From NCBI GenBank assembly GCA_051652245.1, contig JBOFTV010000045.1, positions 5,871 to 69,870 on the forward strand: a stretch of DNA of 64,000 nt. The letters run 5' to 3'. The stretch is from BHER01 sp051652245 (GTDB lineage Bacteria; Bacillota_I; Bacilli_A; Culicoidibacterales; Culicoidibacteraceae). The notes beneath the pieces are model-generated. The model was not told the DNA's origin. It searched no databases and was given only the letters and a program-made list of their open reading frames with translations. Position 1 is the first letter of the stretch. Each line of letters begins with the position of its first letter. The position numbers and the translations under genes were made by a program. Shown here piece after piece: positions 17,180 to 26,373 of the stretch.

Positions 17180-17272
17180 GGAGGAATACCCAAGTCTGGC
17201 TGAAGGGATCGGTCTTGAAAACCGACAGGGGAGTAACATCTCGCGGGGGTTCGAATCCCTCTTCCTCCTCCA
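17180..17272 (+). tRNA. tRNA-Ser (TGA)
   Basis: The acceptor GGAGGAA pairs with TTCCTCC. The anticodon loop CTTGAAA reads TGA, and a long variable arm is present. Confidence 0.96.
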
Positions 17273-17305
17273 TTTTCATTCTTATTACCTAGACACCTTT
17301 AATAT

Positions 17306-17382
<77 letters not shown>

Positions 17383-17431
17383 ATAAAAAACAGTTCTTTT
17401 ATAGATAAAAGAGTGTTCATCAAATAGTTGT

Positions 17432-17507
17432 GGTCCCGTGGTGTAGCGGTTAACATGCCTGCCTGTCACGCAGGAGATCGCGGGTTCGATTCCCGTCGGG
17501 ACCGCCA
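17432..17507 (+). tRNA. tRNA-Asp (GTC)
   Basis: The acceptor GGTCCCG pairs with CGGGACC. The anticodon loop CTGTCAC reads GTC, the discriminator is G, and CCA is encoded. Confidence 0.97.
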
Positions 17508-17525
17508 TTTTTTTCAAAAAATTCA

Positions 17526-17554
17526 TTGATAAATATTTGAAAGTATGTTATAAT
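17526..17554 (+). promoter_or_regulatory. Internal promoter for tRNA-Gly and tRNA-Ile
   Basis: TTGATA (17526-17531) and TATAAT (17549-17554) are spaced by 17 nt, in the spacer between tRNA-Asp and tRNA-Gly. It would let the last two tRNAs be made separately. Confidence 0.7.
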
Positions 17555-17588
17555 ATTAATGTAGTTATCAAATAATACAAACCAAATT

Positions 17589-17662
17589 GCGGGTGTAGTT
17601 TAATGGTAGAACGAGAGCCTTCCAAGCTTTCAGCGTGGGTTCGATTCCCATCACCCGCTCCA
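17589..17662 (+). tRNA. tRNA-Gly (TCC)
   Basis: The acceptor GCGGGTG pairs with CACCCGC. The anticodon loop CTTCCAA reads TCC, and CCA is encoded. Confidence 0.96.
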
Positions 17663-17695
17663 TTTATGTTTATAAGTATAAGCTTTAGCATATTT

Positions 17696-17772
<77 letters not shown>

Positions 17773-17811
17773 TATTAAAAAAACAAATTCCCTATAAAAT
17801 ATATTAGTCTT

Positions 17812-17858
17812 AAGGATTGATATAGCACTGTAAAAGTACTATATCAATCCTTTTTTTT
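17812..17858 (+). terminator. Terminator of the tRNA array
   Basis: AAGGATTGATATAG and CTATATCAATCCTT form a 14-bp stem followed by eight T residues. Confidence 0.9.
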
Positions 17859-17950
17859 ATAGTCTAAATGAAAGTGGGTGAAAACTATACATTTTCAGAT
17901 ATCAAGAAGAGTAATTGATCTAATTGTGGATAAAAAGGATACACGACTTA

Positions 17951-17988
17951 AAAAAAGATAGCAATTCTGTTAAATTGCTATCTTTTTT
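17951..17988. terminator. Second, bidirectional terminator
   Basis: AAAAAAGATAGCAATT and its exact complement flank CTGTTA with T/A runs on both sides. It can end the minus-strand small gene at 18072. The 90 bases between it and the tRNA terminator hold nothing recognisable. Confidence 0.8.
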
Positions 17989-18071
17989 AATTGGAAACCG
18001 ATAGTTGTATTTGTTACTTATGCTCACGTTAGAATCACTAGAATCACTATTCCCTCTAATTGATAAAGTTG

Positions 18072-18272
18072 CTAGTAATAAAAAATATTACTTTGTCTTA
18101 CTTCACAATTGTCTACAATAACTTTTGCCAATTCCAAACCTTCTGAGTATTCCATACCTGCTTTGACATCATCAGCACAGTAGTTTGTCTGGTTGCTAAT
18201 ACTAAATAAATTTAGATTTGCTATCGTTGTAAAACCTGCTAAGACAAGGAGTATAATCAAGATATTTTTCAT
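18072..18272 (-). CDS. Putative small secreted or membrane peptide
   Basis: This 66-residue frame starts at ATG, 10 nt after AAAAGGGA. It begins with a basic-hydrophobic stretch (KNILIILLVLAGFTTI), a plausible signal peptide or anchor, followed by a short hydrophilic part with two cysteines (NYCADD and DNCEVR) and a Tyr-rich end. The two cysteines could form one disulfide outside the cell. I do not recognise a family. It stands alone between the tRNA array and the large surface protein gene. It could be chance, but start, signal-like segment and downstream terminator agree. Confidence 0.4.
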   Translation of the reverse strand: MKNILIILLVLAGFTTIANLNLFSISNQTNYCADDVKAGMEYSEGLELAKVIVDNCEVRQSNIFYY

Positions 18273-18281
18273 GAAAGTCAC

Positions 18282-18530
18282 ATCCCTTTTGTTATAATTT
18301 TAGCTTTTTTTTATTATTTACCCCACTATAATATTTGTGAAGGATATCTTCATTATATATAACTTCCAAATAAAACACAATAGTTTTCTTTTTTTATATT
18401 CAATACAAGCCGAACGTTAAGTCGATAAAAGATTTACAATTTTTTTCCAGACGTTAACATCATTTTAATAAACACTTAATAAAAAATTAACGGATAAAAA
18501 ATAAAAATGCATCAACCAAAAAAATAAAGA
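18282..18530. other. AT-rich intergenic region, no gene seen
   Basis: Very AT-rich sequence separates the minus-strand peptide gene from the surface protein gene. I see no frame with a ribosome binding site and no clear structured element. Confidence 0.5.
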
Positions 18531-18536
18531 TAATAA

Positions 18537-18545
18537 TGATATAAT
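18537..18545 (+). promoter_or_regulatory. Extended -10 promoter of the surface protein gene
   Basis: TGATATAAT gives an extended -10. It is followed by a 100-nt leader carrying the hairpin TCCTA...GCTTTTTT-AAAT-AAAAAAGC-TAGGA (about 18558-18596). Confidence 0.6.
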
Positions 18546-18646
18546 GTTCCTGTGAAGTCCTATTTGCGCTTTTTTTAAATAAAAAAGCTAGGATTTTGCG
18601 TTGTCAATGTTGGCATTGATAAATCTAAAGATTGTGGAGGAGAAAA

Positions 18647-21600
18647 ATGGAGAAAAGTTATAAAATTTTGAAGAGTATATTTTCTATACTATTATTTTTA
18701 CAAGGACTTTATCTAATAAGCGATAAAAAAGTTGAGGCAACAGCAGCCAATTATATTGATGGTGCCCTTTCTGTTAAAACTTGGTCGAATGAGGCGGGAG
18801 ACTATCCCTCAACACTAATCCTATTGAATGACAAAAGAACAATTTTAAGCTCGGGGTATAATTTTTATGGTATCCTTGGACGAGGAAATACACCTGATTC
18901 AAACATCAATCGCGAAACTAAACTAGGTGTAAGTGATACATCGGAAGTACTAGGTGAAATTGAGTCAATGTCAGTTTCAGAAACAAATTCAATTTTACTA
19001 GATAGCTATGGTGATGTCTACCTTGCTGGGAGAACAGATCTTTATGCAAAAGGTGATGGGACAACAACAGTTATTGAAACATTGCGGAATCGTGAAGTTA
19101 CCTTAACCTGGTCACGGAAGTTTATGCGCTTAAATCTTGAGCCCTTGGGTGGCGCTAAAGTTGTACAAGCAGTTGCAGGTTATGGTAGTGTTATACTTCT
19201 CGCTGAAAATGGTGATGTTTGGGTAACAGGATATAATCCTTATGGTCAGCTTGGTGTTGAAGCGGGTGACTTTGTGAGACGTTTTACGCGCGTCTTTTCT
19301 GGGGCAAAGGAGATTGTAGCAGGGCAGGGTGTGCTGGCGCTTTCCACCTGGATTATTACAACAGAGGGAAAAGTCATGGCTAGTGGGTATAATGGAACAG
19401 GTGTATTTAATACCGGTGATTTTGCCTCAAGACGACAATTTTCACAGGTGGAGACACCAACACCAACCAAAGCAGGGGTAAAGCAGATTGTCGTTGGTGA
19501 TCGCCACGTTAATATTTTGATGGAGGATGGCACATTGTTTACTGGAGGTGGAAATCTCTATGGCACAATGGGCGTTGGACCAAGTCGACCTTCAGGGCAG
19601 TTGTTTACAACGTATAGCAATGTTACAAATGAAATAAAATTTCCGCAGCCAATAAAAAGATTGTTTACTGGCGTGAGGAGTAGTTGGCTAGAATTAGAAG
19701 ATGGGACACTTTGGGCGACGGGGACAAATAGTGACCAAAATTTAGGTTATAAGTTTGAGCGTGATTCTGTACCCTATGGTGAAAATACTTATCATCAAGT
19801 TTCTAATCCAGAACGCCTAGTTGAAAATAATACTTATGCAGGGAGAAACGTTATAATCAAATCGGAAGGTGTGGATAATCCAATAGATGTCATGGCAAGC
19901 GCATTAGGGACACTACTAATTGATGCAAATGGTAGATTGAAAATAGTTGGACGCTCATATTATCAACAGATTGGTCCCAAAAGTAGCAATGAATTTGACT
20001 CAATCGACGTAGATCGTTTTATTTATAATCCGCGAATTCAATTTTTTAATGGGAAAAAGGAGGATGAAAATAGAATTATTGTCGACCCAACAAGTATGAA
20101 ATTAGGCTTAGGAAAAGTTGATGTTAATCAAGGTGCCCCAGAGGTCGAATTAATTTATGAGTTACGCAGGGATGGAAGCTTAAACCCATTTAGGACAAGA
20201 ACAGTCTCTTTAAAGGATGGACCAGTGGAGGTGACAATGGCGGATTTAACACTATTTCCTGGAAATTATACAATCACATCATATCGTAAAACAGCGACGG
20301 GCCCGCGCCTAGAAAGTACACCCATAGAGCGGCGCTTTACGCTAAGTGTCAATTATGGAAAACCTGGAATTGATACGGAAAATAAATTTATATTAGTAGG
20401 AACAGAATTTAATCCTAGAGACGACGTTTACGCACTTAATGATGACCTAATTGATATAACAACGGAAGTTACAGTTGTTGAAAACAATGTCGACACGCAA
20501 AAAATTGGCTCATATAACGTTACCTATTCAATCACAAATCAGGGGCTACTAGAGGGAACTACAGTCAAAAAATCAATTCGTGTCACCGTTATAGACCAAT
20601 TCACAAGCTATGATGAAAATACAGCAATTAGATCAGAACCCTGGACAATAAAACTCAATGATTATCAGGAGTATACCAGTGAAGAATTAATTGCTCTAGC
20701 AAAGGTATACGCCTGGGATGTTACATCCAATAGCGAAATAAGCCCAACAGTTAGCAGCAATGAAATAAAGCGTGCTCCAGGCCCTTATTTTGTTACCTTT
20801 AGTGGAAATAGCGTAATAAGCCAAACACACATCAATATTATCGATGAAAAAACAACAGAAGATCGAGATACTGGTTTTCTGCTTGAAGATTTCACTATTG
20901 ATATCAGCGAATTTACAACAGCGGGAACAGTTGCTGATGACACATTAATTAGAAATGCAAAGGGCAAGGCCTGGAGTTTAAGTGAAGGATCGCAATTAAA
21001 TCAAGTCATCGTCAATAAAGCAAATATAAGCTCAAAATTAGGAGTCTACCAAGTCCAAATAGGAGCAGAAAGTTTAGCCAAGGATGAGGCCGGAAAAAGT
21101 CTTTATACGACAGTCAAAACAGCAAAAGTAAGTGTAATTGATACTAATACAACCTATGATAGTCAAACATTACTGCAGGCAGTTCCCTTTAGTATTAGAA
21201 CAAGTGAGGCAGCAGAACTACTAGAAGATACAGTAGTAGCAAATGAGCAACTCAAAATAAAAGCAAATGTGAAAGCTTGGGATAGACTAGCAGGCCAGAT
21301 GCTAGACTCAGCAGATATCGTAATACGTGAAAATGAAATTAAAGCCGAAGAAGGACTTTATAGCGTCACATATGCATTGAAAAATAGCGTAACAGGGCAA
21401 CAACTATTAAATAAAGTAGCTGTGATTGTTACGGATAAGGATACTAAGGAATTTATTAGCGCTCAGGGGTTTGTGATTGGTAGTGATGAAGTTAAAGGGG
21501 CAAACTTTGTCAAACTTGCAAAAGCGAAAGCCTATGATATTACAAATCCCGATAAAATTTTGGAAATACCACTGCAGTTAAAAGGTGAGAAACCAACAGC

Positions 21601-23386
21601 AAAGGGATTACATCCATTAACATTCACAACAAAACGAGGAGAAAAAAAGGAAGTCAACGTTTTAATAATTAATAGCCCAGTAACAGAGCAAAATGAGCAA
21701 CTATATGCAAATGATTTTGAAATAGCATTAGTAGATATCGAAACAGCCGATTTTGTTAAATTAGCTCAGGCTGCTGCTTGGGATATAAGTAATAATCAGA
21801 ATCCCCAAGCAGTACCACTTTTCTTAAGCAGTGAAAAACCAACAGATTTGGGTCGCTATCAGATAACGTTTAAAACAGCTGCTAATACAATGATTACAGT
21901 GACTGTTACGGTAAAAACAGAGGTTGTTATTGATCAAAAGACGCAGGAAATAATTAGTGCAAACGATTTTACGATGGACTTGGAAGCTGCCAAAGGGGCA
22001 AATAAAGAATTATTAATTGCGGCATCACAGGCAACAGCACGAACATTTCTTGGTCAATTAGTTGACATCAAAAGTGCAATAATTGAGGGGGATGTGCTAG
22101 AAGCGGGTCGTTACAAGGTAATAATTAAAACAGAGAAAGGCACGCTAGCAACAGTCACTGCAACGATAACGGAGCAACAGCCAGATCAAGAAATAATTGA
22201 GGCCACTGATTTCTATATTTCGTTAGCAACAGCCGAAAACATCGATAAAAAGCAAGCAATCATACTAGCAAAAGCGGAAGCAAAGATGATAAACAGTGGC
22301 AAAGAAGTTGAAATAACAACCGTTGAAGGCTTAGAAGGGCTAAGTGAAGAAGGGATAAAGCCACTTGTTTTTAGCACGAGCAGAGGAACCAAAAAGAAAA
22401 TTAATGTCTATATCAGTACGGAATTAGTCACGGATGATAAAATGGGTGAGTTAATTGCTGCAAATAATTTTACAATTAGTTATGAAAGTGCTAAGGGAGC
22501 TACGAGTCAAGACTTGATAGCCAAAGCCAAAGCCAAAGCGCTAAAAATAGAGGATAATAGTGAGCTAAGTATTCTCGATATAACCCCACTTACAGCAATA
22601 GTTCAAGGGGGACAATATCCAATAACGTTTAAAACAGCAAAAGGAACAGAAATAACAGTAACAGCAACAGTGGAACAAAGAATCCCCAAATATCTTTTAG
22701 AAGCCAATGATATTATAATGGATATTAGTGAAGTTGCAAAGGCAGAAAACGTGGCCCAATTAATTCTTGAAAAATCTGCGGCAAAAGTAACCAATAGAGA
22801 AACAGCAGAAGTAATCACGGGCATTGAAATTCAAAACCTAGAGCAAGTACTGATAAAAGAGGGGAAATACATATTAACCCTAACATTTAGCGAACCAGAA
22901 ATGAAAAGCAGGATGTTTAATGGAATCTACAGCAAGGAAATTAGTGTAACAATTACGCATAAATTACCAGAGCTAACAGTAGCTACAATCCTAGCAAGTG
23001 ATACACCAATCATTTCAGGTACAGCAACCGCAGGAGTCATCGTAGCGATTACAATCCCAGATCAAACAACCATTGAAGTCATTGCTAAAGATGGCAACTG
23101 GTTGGTAAGACCAAGTGCAAGCCTTAATCCCGGTGATATAGTTAGGGCAGTAGCAACCGATCAATTTGGTGGTCAGTCTGCGAAGCTCGAATTAATTGTC
23201 CAAGCGAGCGAAAATGAGGAAACAACCAAAGTACCACCAACAGAACAGCCCCCGGGAGGAACACTACCAGTAACGGGGCAAAATAATGATGTAATTCTCC
23301 TAGCAAGCGCATTATTAATGATACTAAGCGCACTAGCTCTAGTACTAATAAGGAAAAAAAAAGGGAGAATCATCCTCAAGAAATAA
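18647..23386 (+). CDS. RCC1-repeat, Ig-like LPXTG cell-wall surface protein
   Basis: This 1,579-residue protein is a sortase substrate. A signal peptide ends near VEA (about residue 29). Residues about 75-440 hold RCC1/beta-propeller repeats of the type GDVWVTGYNPYGQLGV. Residues about 650-1438 hold roughly nine related 80-100-residue Ig-like modules whose repeated pattern runs from an A-N-D-F-type opening through AKAKA to GxYxITFxT-G. Residues about 1449-1520 form a Big-type adhesin domain (ISGTATAG, VRAVATDQFGG). The end has LPVTG (1540-1544), a hydrophobic helix and RKKK. The ATG follows GGAGG; a start five codons earlier overlaps it. Such stalk-plus-propeller proteins usually bind host or matrix surfaces, but the ligand is unknown and no sortase gene is nearby. 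Confidence 0.9.
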   Translation: MEKSYKILKSIFSILLFLQGLYLISDKKVEATAANYIDGALSVKTWSNEAGDYPSTLILLNDKRTILSSGYNFYGILGRGNTPDSNINRETKLGVSDTSEVLGEIESMSVSETNSILLDSYGDVYLAGRTDLYAKGDGTTTVIETLRNREVTLTWSRKFMRLNLEPLGGAKVVQAVAGYGSVILLAENGDVWVTGYNPYGQLGVEAGDFVRRFTRVFSGAKEIVAGQGVLALSTWIITTEGKVMASGYNGTGVFNTGDFASRRQFSQVETPTPTKAGVKQIVVGDRHVNILMEDGTLFTGGGNLYGTMGVGPSRPSGQLFTTYSNVTNEIKFPQPIKRLFTGVRSSWLELEDGTLWATGTNSDQNLGYKFERDSVPYGENTYHQVSNPERLVENNTYAGRNVIIKSEGVDNPIDVMASALGTLLIDANGRLKIVGRSYYQQIGPKSSNEFDSIDVDRFIYNPRIQFFNGKKEDENRIIVDPTSMKLGLGKVDVNQGAPEVELIYELRRDGSLNPFRTRTVSLKDGPVEVTMADLTLFPGNYTITSYRKTATGPRLESTPIERRFTLSVNYGKPGIDTENKFILVGTEFNPRDDVYALNDDLIDITTEVTVVENNVDTQKIGSYNVTYSITNQGLLEGTTVKKSIRVTVIDQFTSYDENTAIRSEPWTIKLNDYQEYTSEELIALAKVYAWDVTSNSEISPTVSSNEIKRAPGPYFVTFSGNSVISQTHINIIDEKTTEDRDTGFLLEDFTIDISEFTTAGTVADDTLIRNAKGKAWSLSEGSQLNQVIVNKANISSKLGVYQVQIGAESLAKDEAGKSLYTTVKTAKVSVIDTNTTYDSQTLLQAVPFSIRTSEAAELLEDTVVANEQLKIKANVKAWDRLAGQMLDSADIVIRENEIKAEEGLYSVTYALKNSVTGQQLLNKVAVIVTDKDTKEFISAQGFVIGSDEVKGANFVKLAKAKAYDITNPDKILEIPLQLKGEKPTAKGLHPLTFTTKRGEKKEVNVLIINSPVTEQNEQLYANDFEIALVDIETADFVKLAQAAAWDISNNQNPQAVPLFLSSEKPTDLGRYQITFKTAANTMITVTVTVKTEVVIDQKTQEIISANDFTMDLEAAKGANKELLIAASQATARTFLGQLVDIKSAIIEGDVLEAGRYKVIIKTEKGTLATVTATITEQQPDQEIIEATDFYISLATAENIDKKQAIILAKAEAKMINSGKEVEITTVEGLEGLSEEGIKPLVFSTSRGTKKKINVYISTELVTDDKMGELIAANNFTISYESAKGATSQDLIAKAKAKALKIEDNSELSILDITPLTAIVQGGQYPITFKTAKGTEITVTATVEQRIPKYLLEANDIIMDISEVAKAENVAQLILEKSAAKVTNRETAEVITGIEIQNLEQVLIKEGKYILTLTFSEPEMKSRMFNGIYSKEISVTITHKLPELTVATILASDTPIISGTATAGVIVAITIPDQTTIEVIAKDGNWLVRPSASLNPGDIVRAVATDQFGGQSAKLELIVQASENEETTKVPPTEQPPGGTLPVTGQNNDVILLASALLMILSALALVLIRKKKGRIILKK

Positions 23387-23394
23387 ACAAAATG

Positions 23395-23450
23395 AAGTAG
23401 CGTGCTGATTAAGATGAGAAATCTTCAAAAAAGCAAGCTACTTTTATTTT
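23395..23450 (+). terminator. Terminator of the surface protein gene
   Basis: AAGTAGC and GCTACTT enclose a smaller AAGAT/ATCTT hairpin and are followed by a T-rich run. Confidence 0.55.
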
Positions 23451-23541
23451 CACTAAGCTTATCAGAATCAAACTAATAGGAACAAACTAAGCCCAACCAT
23501 GCTATAATTAATTAACTAAAAAGGAGAAAAGGAGAAAAAAG

Positions 23542-24549
23542 ATGTTAGAAATATATATAGATAGTGTTATTAGGCTTGCAACGCTAGAACGCCGCGATGA
23601 CATTGAGGAGAAATTACGCCTAAGAATTGAAAAATTATTAGGCGGTAGTCAAGAAGAAGCTACCATTATTAAAATAATTGATTACCTTGGGGAACCACAA
23701 GTATTAGTGTTAGAATATCAATCAGATGAATATTTAATTGGCCCAAAACTGTATGTAGCCTACAAGAAAATCCTCGCAATTCTCTTTCGTGTCCTCTTAA
23801 TTTTATTTGGTGTTTCCAATTTAATTGCAATTTTAATTGTTAGTCTGGTATCTTTTGATTTTTTTGCGCTTATTGCTCAAATAGGACAAACGATTCCGCA
23901 ATTAATATCAATTGGATTGTATACCATTGCTATCATCACATTGATTTTCTCCTTCATTGAGAAAAACATGAAGCAAACAACAAAAGTAGTCATTGACTCG
24001 GTAGCAGCCTTTGAATTCAAAATCCTTTATTTACAATTAACAAAAATGTTCTCGGCAAGGAGCAACATTAGGGGGCATTTCATCAAATCAATTGCCTGGA
24101 TTCGCATTGTCACGGGGATAATAACACTACTTTTACTCTATTTTTTACCAAAGATTTTTATTTATAGTGCAAGTGGAACAGCAATTCCGATTTTTAACAA
24201 AGAGGCACTATCCCAACATAACTTATTGTTAGTTGTTGCCTTTGGAAGCTATATACTGCTAAATGTATGCAAGCTCTTTTATCTAAAATGGACCGGGAAA
24301 TTCTTACTGGGACAGGTGTTTGTTAGTGCAATTATGGTGTTTTTTTTCATCACCGTCATAAGCGATCCACAAGTAGTCAACACCGGGTTTTTGACAATGA
24401 TCGATATTAAAATCATTGATACAGTGTACACTTTAAATGATATTTGGCCTGAAATCAAAAGGCTAGTCATTCTTTTTACGATAATTTTAGGGATAATCCC
24501 CTGTATAACATCGGCCTTAAGCCTAGCCCTAATCTATAAAAAAAATTAA
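23542..24549 (+). CDS. Membrane protein with N-terminal HAAS-like domain
   Basis: The first 70 or so residues form a charged helical domain (LERRDDIEEKLRLRIEKLL, then IIDYLGEPQVLVLEYQ) that fits the HAAS/DUF1700 pattern, in which a helical bundle ends in an LG-P motif. It is followed by about six membrane helices. HAAS proteins are often partners of PadR-type regulators, but no padR gene is adjacent here. The role is unknown. The ribosome binding site AAGGAGAAAAGGAG is doubled. It lies downstream of the surface protein gene, past a probable terminator, and may be its own unit. Confidence 0.6.
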   Translation: MLEIYIDSVIRLATLERRDDIEEKLRLRIEKLLGGSQEEATIIKIIDYLGEPQVLVLEYQSDEYLIGPKLYVAYKKILAILFRVLLILFGVSNLIAILIVSLVSFDFFALIAQIGQTIPQLISIGLYTIAIITLIFSFIEKNMKQTTKVVIDSVAAFEFKILYLQLTKMFSARSNIRGHFIKSIAWIRIVTGIITLLLLYFLPKIFIYSASGTAIPIFNKEALSQHNLLLVVAFGSYILLNVCKLFYLKWTGKFLLGQVFVSAIMVFFFITVISDPQVVNTGFLTMIDIKIIDTVYTLNDIWPEIKRLVILFTIILGIIPCITSALSLALIYKKN

Positions 24550-24562
24550 CGGCAGACAATTA

Positions 24563-24591
24563 TTGCAAACGCTTTCTTAACATGGTATAAT
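24563..24591 (+). promoter_or_regulatory. Promoter with overlapping cre-like site
   Basis: TTGCAA (24563-24568) and TATAAT (24586-24591) are spaced by 17 nt. TGCAAACGCTTTCT (24564-24577) matches the CcpA cre consensus with one mismatch and covers the -35, which predicts glucose repression of the antiterminator operon. Confidence 0.75.
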
Positions 24592-24686
24592 AAAATTGTC
24601 CCTCTTTGTTTAGTAAATAAAGGCTAATGTTGTGGGCTGTAAATTTCCAAGAATCTATTAAAACCTTGATCAAGGAGGCGATAGGA

Positions 24687-25505
24687 TTGATTATTAAAAA
24701 GGTTTATAATAACAATGTCATTCTTGCAACAAATAAAGAAGACAAAGAGATTGTTGTGATGGGGTGTGGATTAGCTTTTCAAAAGAAAATGGGAGAAGAA
24801 ATCGACCCTAAAAAGATTGAAAAAGTATTTGCCTCGACATCGCCGGTATTTTCGGAGCACTTTTCTCAACTTATGTCAGAAGTTCAACCGGAGTACCTGG
24901 AAGCCACAGCAGAAATAATTGTGAAAGCACAACAAGTGATTGGTAAAACACTGACGGAGAATATCTATAGTTTTGCAATATCACGCCCAAAAACGGGCTA
25001 TGAAATTAAAAATGCCTTACTCTGGGAAATAAAAAAGTTTTATCCCAATGAATTTGCAGCAGGACTAGTAGCGATTGAAGTTATCAAAGAGCATTTTGAT
25101 GTTGTGCTCGGTGAGGATGAAGCCGGATTTGTTGCGCTCCATTTTGTTAATGCGCAGCAGCCAACAAATTCAAGCGATATCACAAGTACAGTCACCGAAA
25201 TACTACAAACAGTTACGGGCGTTGTGCAATTACATTATGGTGTCGTTTTAGATGACACCACGCTAAATTATGCAAGATTTATCACGCATTTACAATTCTT
25301 TGTCCGGCGAGTATTACAAAGTGAAGCAAATAATGAAGAGGATGATTTTCTCTTTGAAAAACTAAAAGCTAAATATCCAAATGCCTACAATTGTATCATG
25401 AAAATTGAAGAATGCCTAATTGATGTCTACGAAATTGAGATGACGCGAGCAGAGCAAGTTTATTTAATGCTACATGTCTATCGCGTAGCTGAAAAAGCAA
25501 ATTAG
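24687..25505 (+). CDS. BglG/LicT-family transcription antiterminator
   Basis: BglG-family proteins bind a nascent-RNA element (RAT) and block an overlapping terminator when their PTS-regulation domains are suitably phosphorylated. The 272-residue product has the N-terminal RNA-binding CAT domain (about 1-55; KKVYNNNVILA, VVMGCGLAFQKK) and two PRDs with conserved histidines (FSEHFSQLM, FVALHFVNAQ, FITHLQFFVRR, MLHVYRVAE). The TTG start lies 8 nt after AAGGAGG; a start 20 codons earlier has no ribosome binding site. Two RAT/terminator elements follow, before the nagB-like and EIIBC genes. Confidence 0.92.
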   Translation: MIIKKVYNNNVILATNKEDKEIVVMGCGLAFQKKMGEEIDPKKIEKVFASTSPVFSEHFSQLMSEVQPEYLEATAEIIVKAQQVIGKTLTENIYSFAISRPKTGYEIKNALLWEIKKFYPNEFAAGLVAIEVIKEHFDVVLGEDEAGFVALHFVNAQQPTNSSDITSTVTEILQTVTGVVQLHYGVVLDDTTLNYARFITHLQFFVRRVLQSEANNEEDDFLFEKLKAKYPNAYNCIMKIEECLIDVYEIEMTRAEQVYLMLHVYRVAEKAN

Positions 25506-25511
25506 GTAGAA

Positions 25512-25543
25512 GGATTGTAACCAAAATAATTTGGGCAAAACCT
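25512..25543 (+). promoter_or_regulatory. RAT antiterminator site 1
   Basis: GGATTGTAACC...TTGGGCAAAACC fits the LicT/SacT RAT pattern (GGATTGTTAC...GGCAAAACC). It is the predicted target of the upstream antiterminator and precedes the nagB-like and GH1 genes. Confidence 0.82.
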
Positions 25544-25597
25544 AAGAAAAATTGTAAGAAGATGAGATGTTTTTTAAATTTTAGTCTTGGGTTTTTA
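25539..25597 (+). terminator. RAT-overlapping terminator 1
   Basis: ACCTAAGA pairs with TCTTGGGT, followed by TTTTATTTT. It shares bases with the RAT 3' end, so RAT folding and this hairpin exclude each other. Confidence 0.7.
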
Positions 25598-25640
25598 TTT
25601 TAATTGGCTCGCTAAAAATGTTGAAAAAGGAGTGATGGCA

Positions 25641-26354
25641 ATGAAAATTATCATCAAAGAAGACTATGAAACAATGAGCAGGTGTGCTGCCCTTAACTTT
25701 ATTAGCTGCATGGGTAAACCTGGTAAAGTTAATATTGCTCCTACAGCAGGGACAACGCCTAAAAGAATGTACGAAATTATTGCGGAGACAATTAATGGTG
25801 ATGGAAATATATTTGAAAATGATGTTCATTATTATCAACAAGATAATTTCCTTTCAACGAAGTACCCTAATACGGCCTCCTATTTTAAAGAAATTGATGA
25901 AATGTTTTTTCGGCCTAATGGTATTAAAGAAGCACAAATTGAGCGTCTAACCTTTGAAAAGTATCCACGAATCCACGAATCCATCCAAGAGCAAGGTGGA
26001 TTAGATTTAGTGATAATGGGCATTGGCATCGATGGGCATATTGCAGCTAACATGCCAAACACACCATTTTCCAACAATGGCTACATTGTAACACCTAATA
26101 AAGAGCAGCAGAAAATACTAGCACAACAATTCAATGCCCCAGATGCAGACTGCTGGTCATCTTTAGGGATGGCAACACTAATGCAAGCTAAAAAGCTAAT
26201 CTTATTAGTTAGTGGACGAGCAAAAGCCGCAATCTTAAAAGAAGCACTCGAAGGACCAATTACTGAGCATGTCCAGGCATCAATTTTACGAGTACATCCA
26301 AATTTAACCATCATCTGTGATCGTGATGCCGCATCGTTATTAAGCAAAAAATAA
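25641..26354 (+). CDS. NagB/6-phosphogluconolactonase-family protein
   Basis: The 237-residue protein has the NagB-type alpha/beta fold (about 7-230) with the loop MGIGIDGHIAANMP. Glucosamine-6-phosphate deaminases have DGHIAFNEP, with catalytic Glu in FNE and Asp in an earlier MDEY motif. Here the Glu position is Met, and the earlier motif reads YQQDNFL, so classical deaminase activity is doubtful. Gluconolactonases have DGHTASLFP, which also differs. It is likely a sugar-phosphate isomerase, deaminase or lactonase for a GH1-released phosphosugar, but the substrate is unknown. The start ATG follows AAAGGAG by 7 nt. It lies between RAT 1 and the GH1 gene and is probably cotranscribed with the latter. 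Confidence 0.75.
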   Translation: MKIIIKEDYETMSRCAALNFISCMGKPGKVNIAPTAGTTPKRMYEIIAETINGDGNIFENDVHYYQQDNFLSTKYPNTASYFKEIDEMFFRPNGIKEAQIERLTFEKYPRIHESIQEQGGLDLVIMGIGIDGHIAANMPNTPFSNNGYIVTPNKEQQKILAQQFNAPDADCWSSLGMATLMQAKKLILLVSGRAKAAILKEALEGPITEHVQASILRVHPNLTIICDRDAASLLSKK

Positions 26355-26373
26355 AAAAAGAGGAGCAAATTAT

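Noticed and set aside
25587..25640. An earlier start for the nagB-like gene
   Set aside because: The longer N terminus would be encoded by the RAT terminator itself and has no ribosome binding site.
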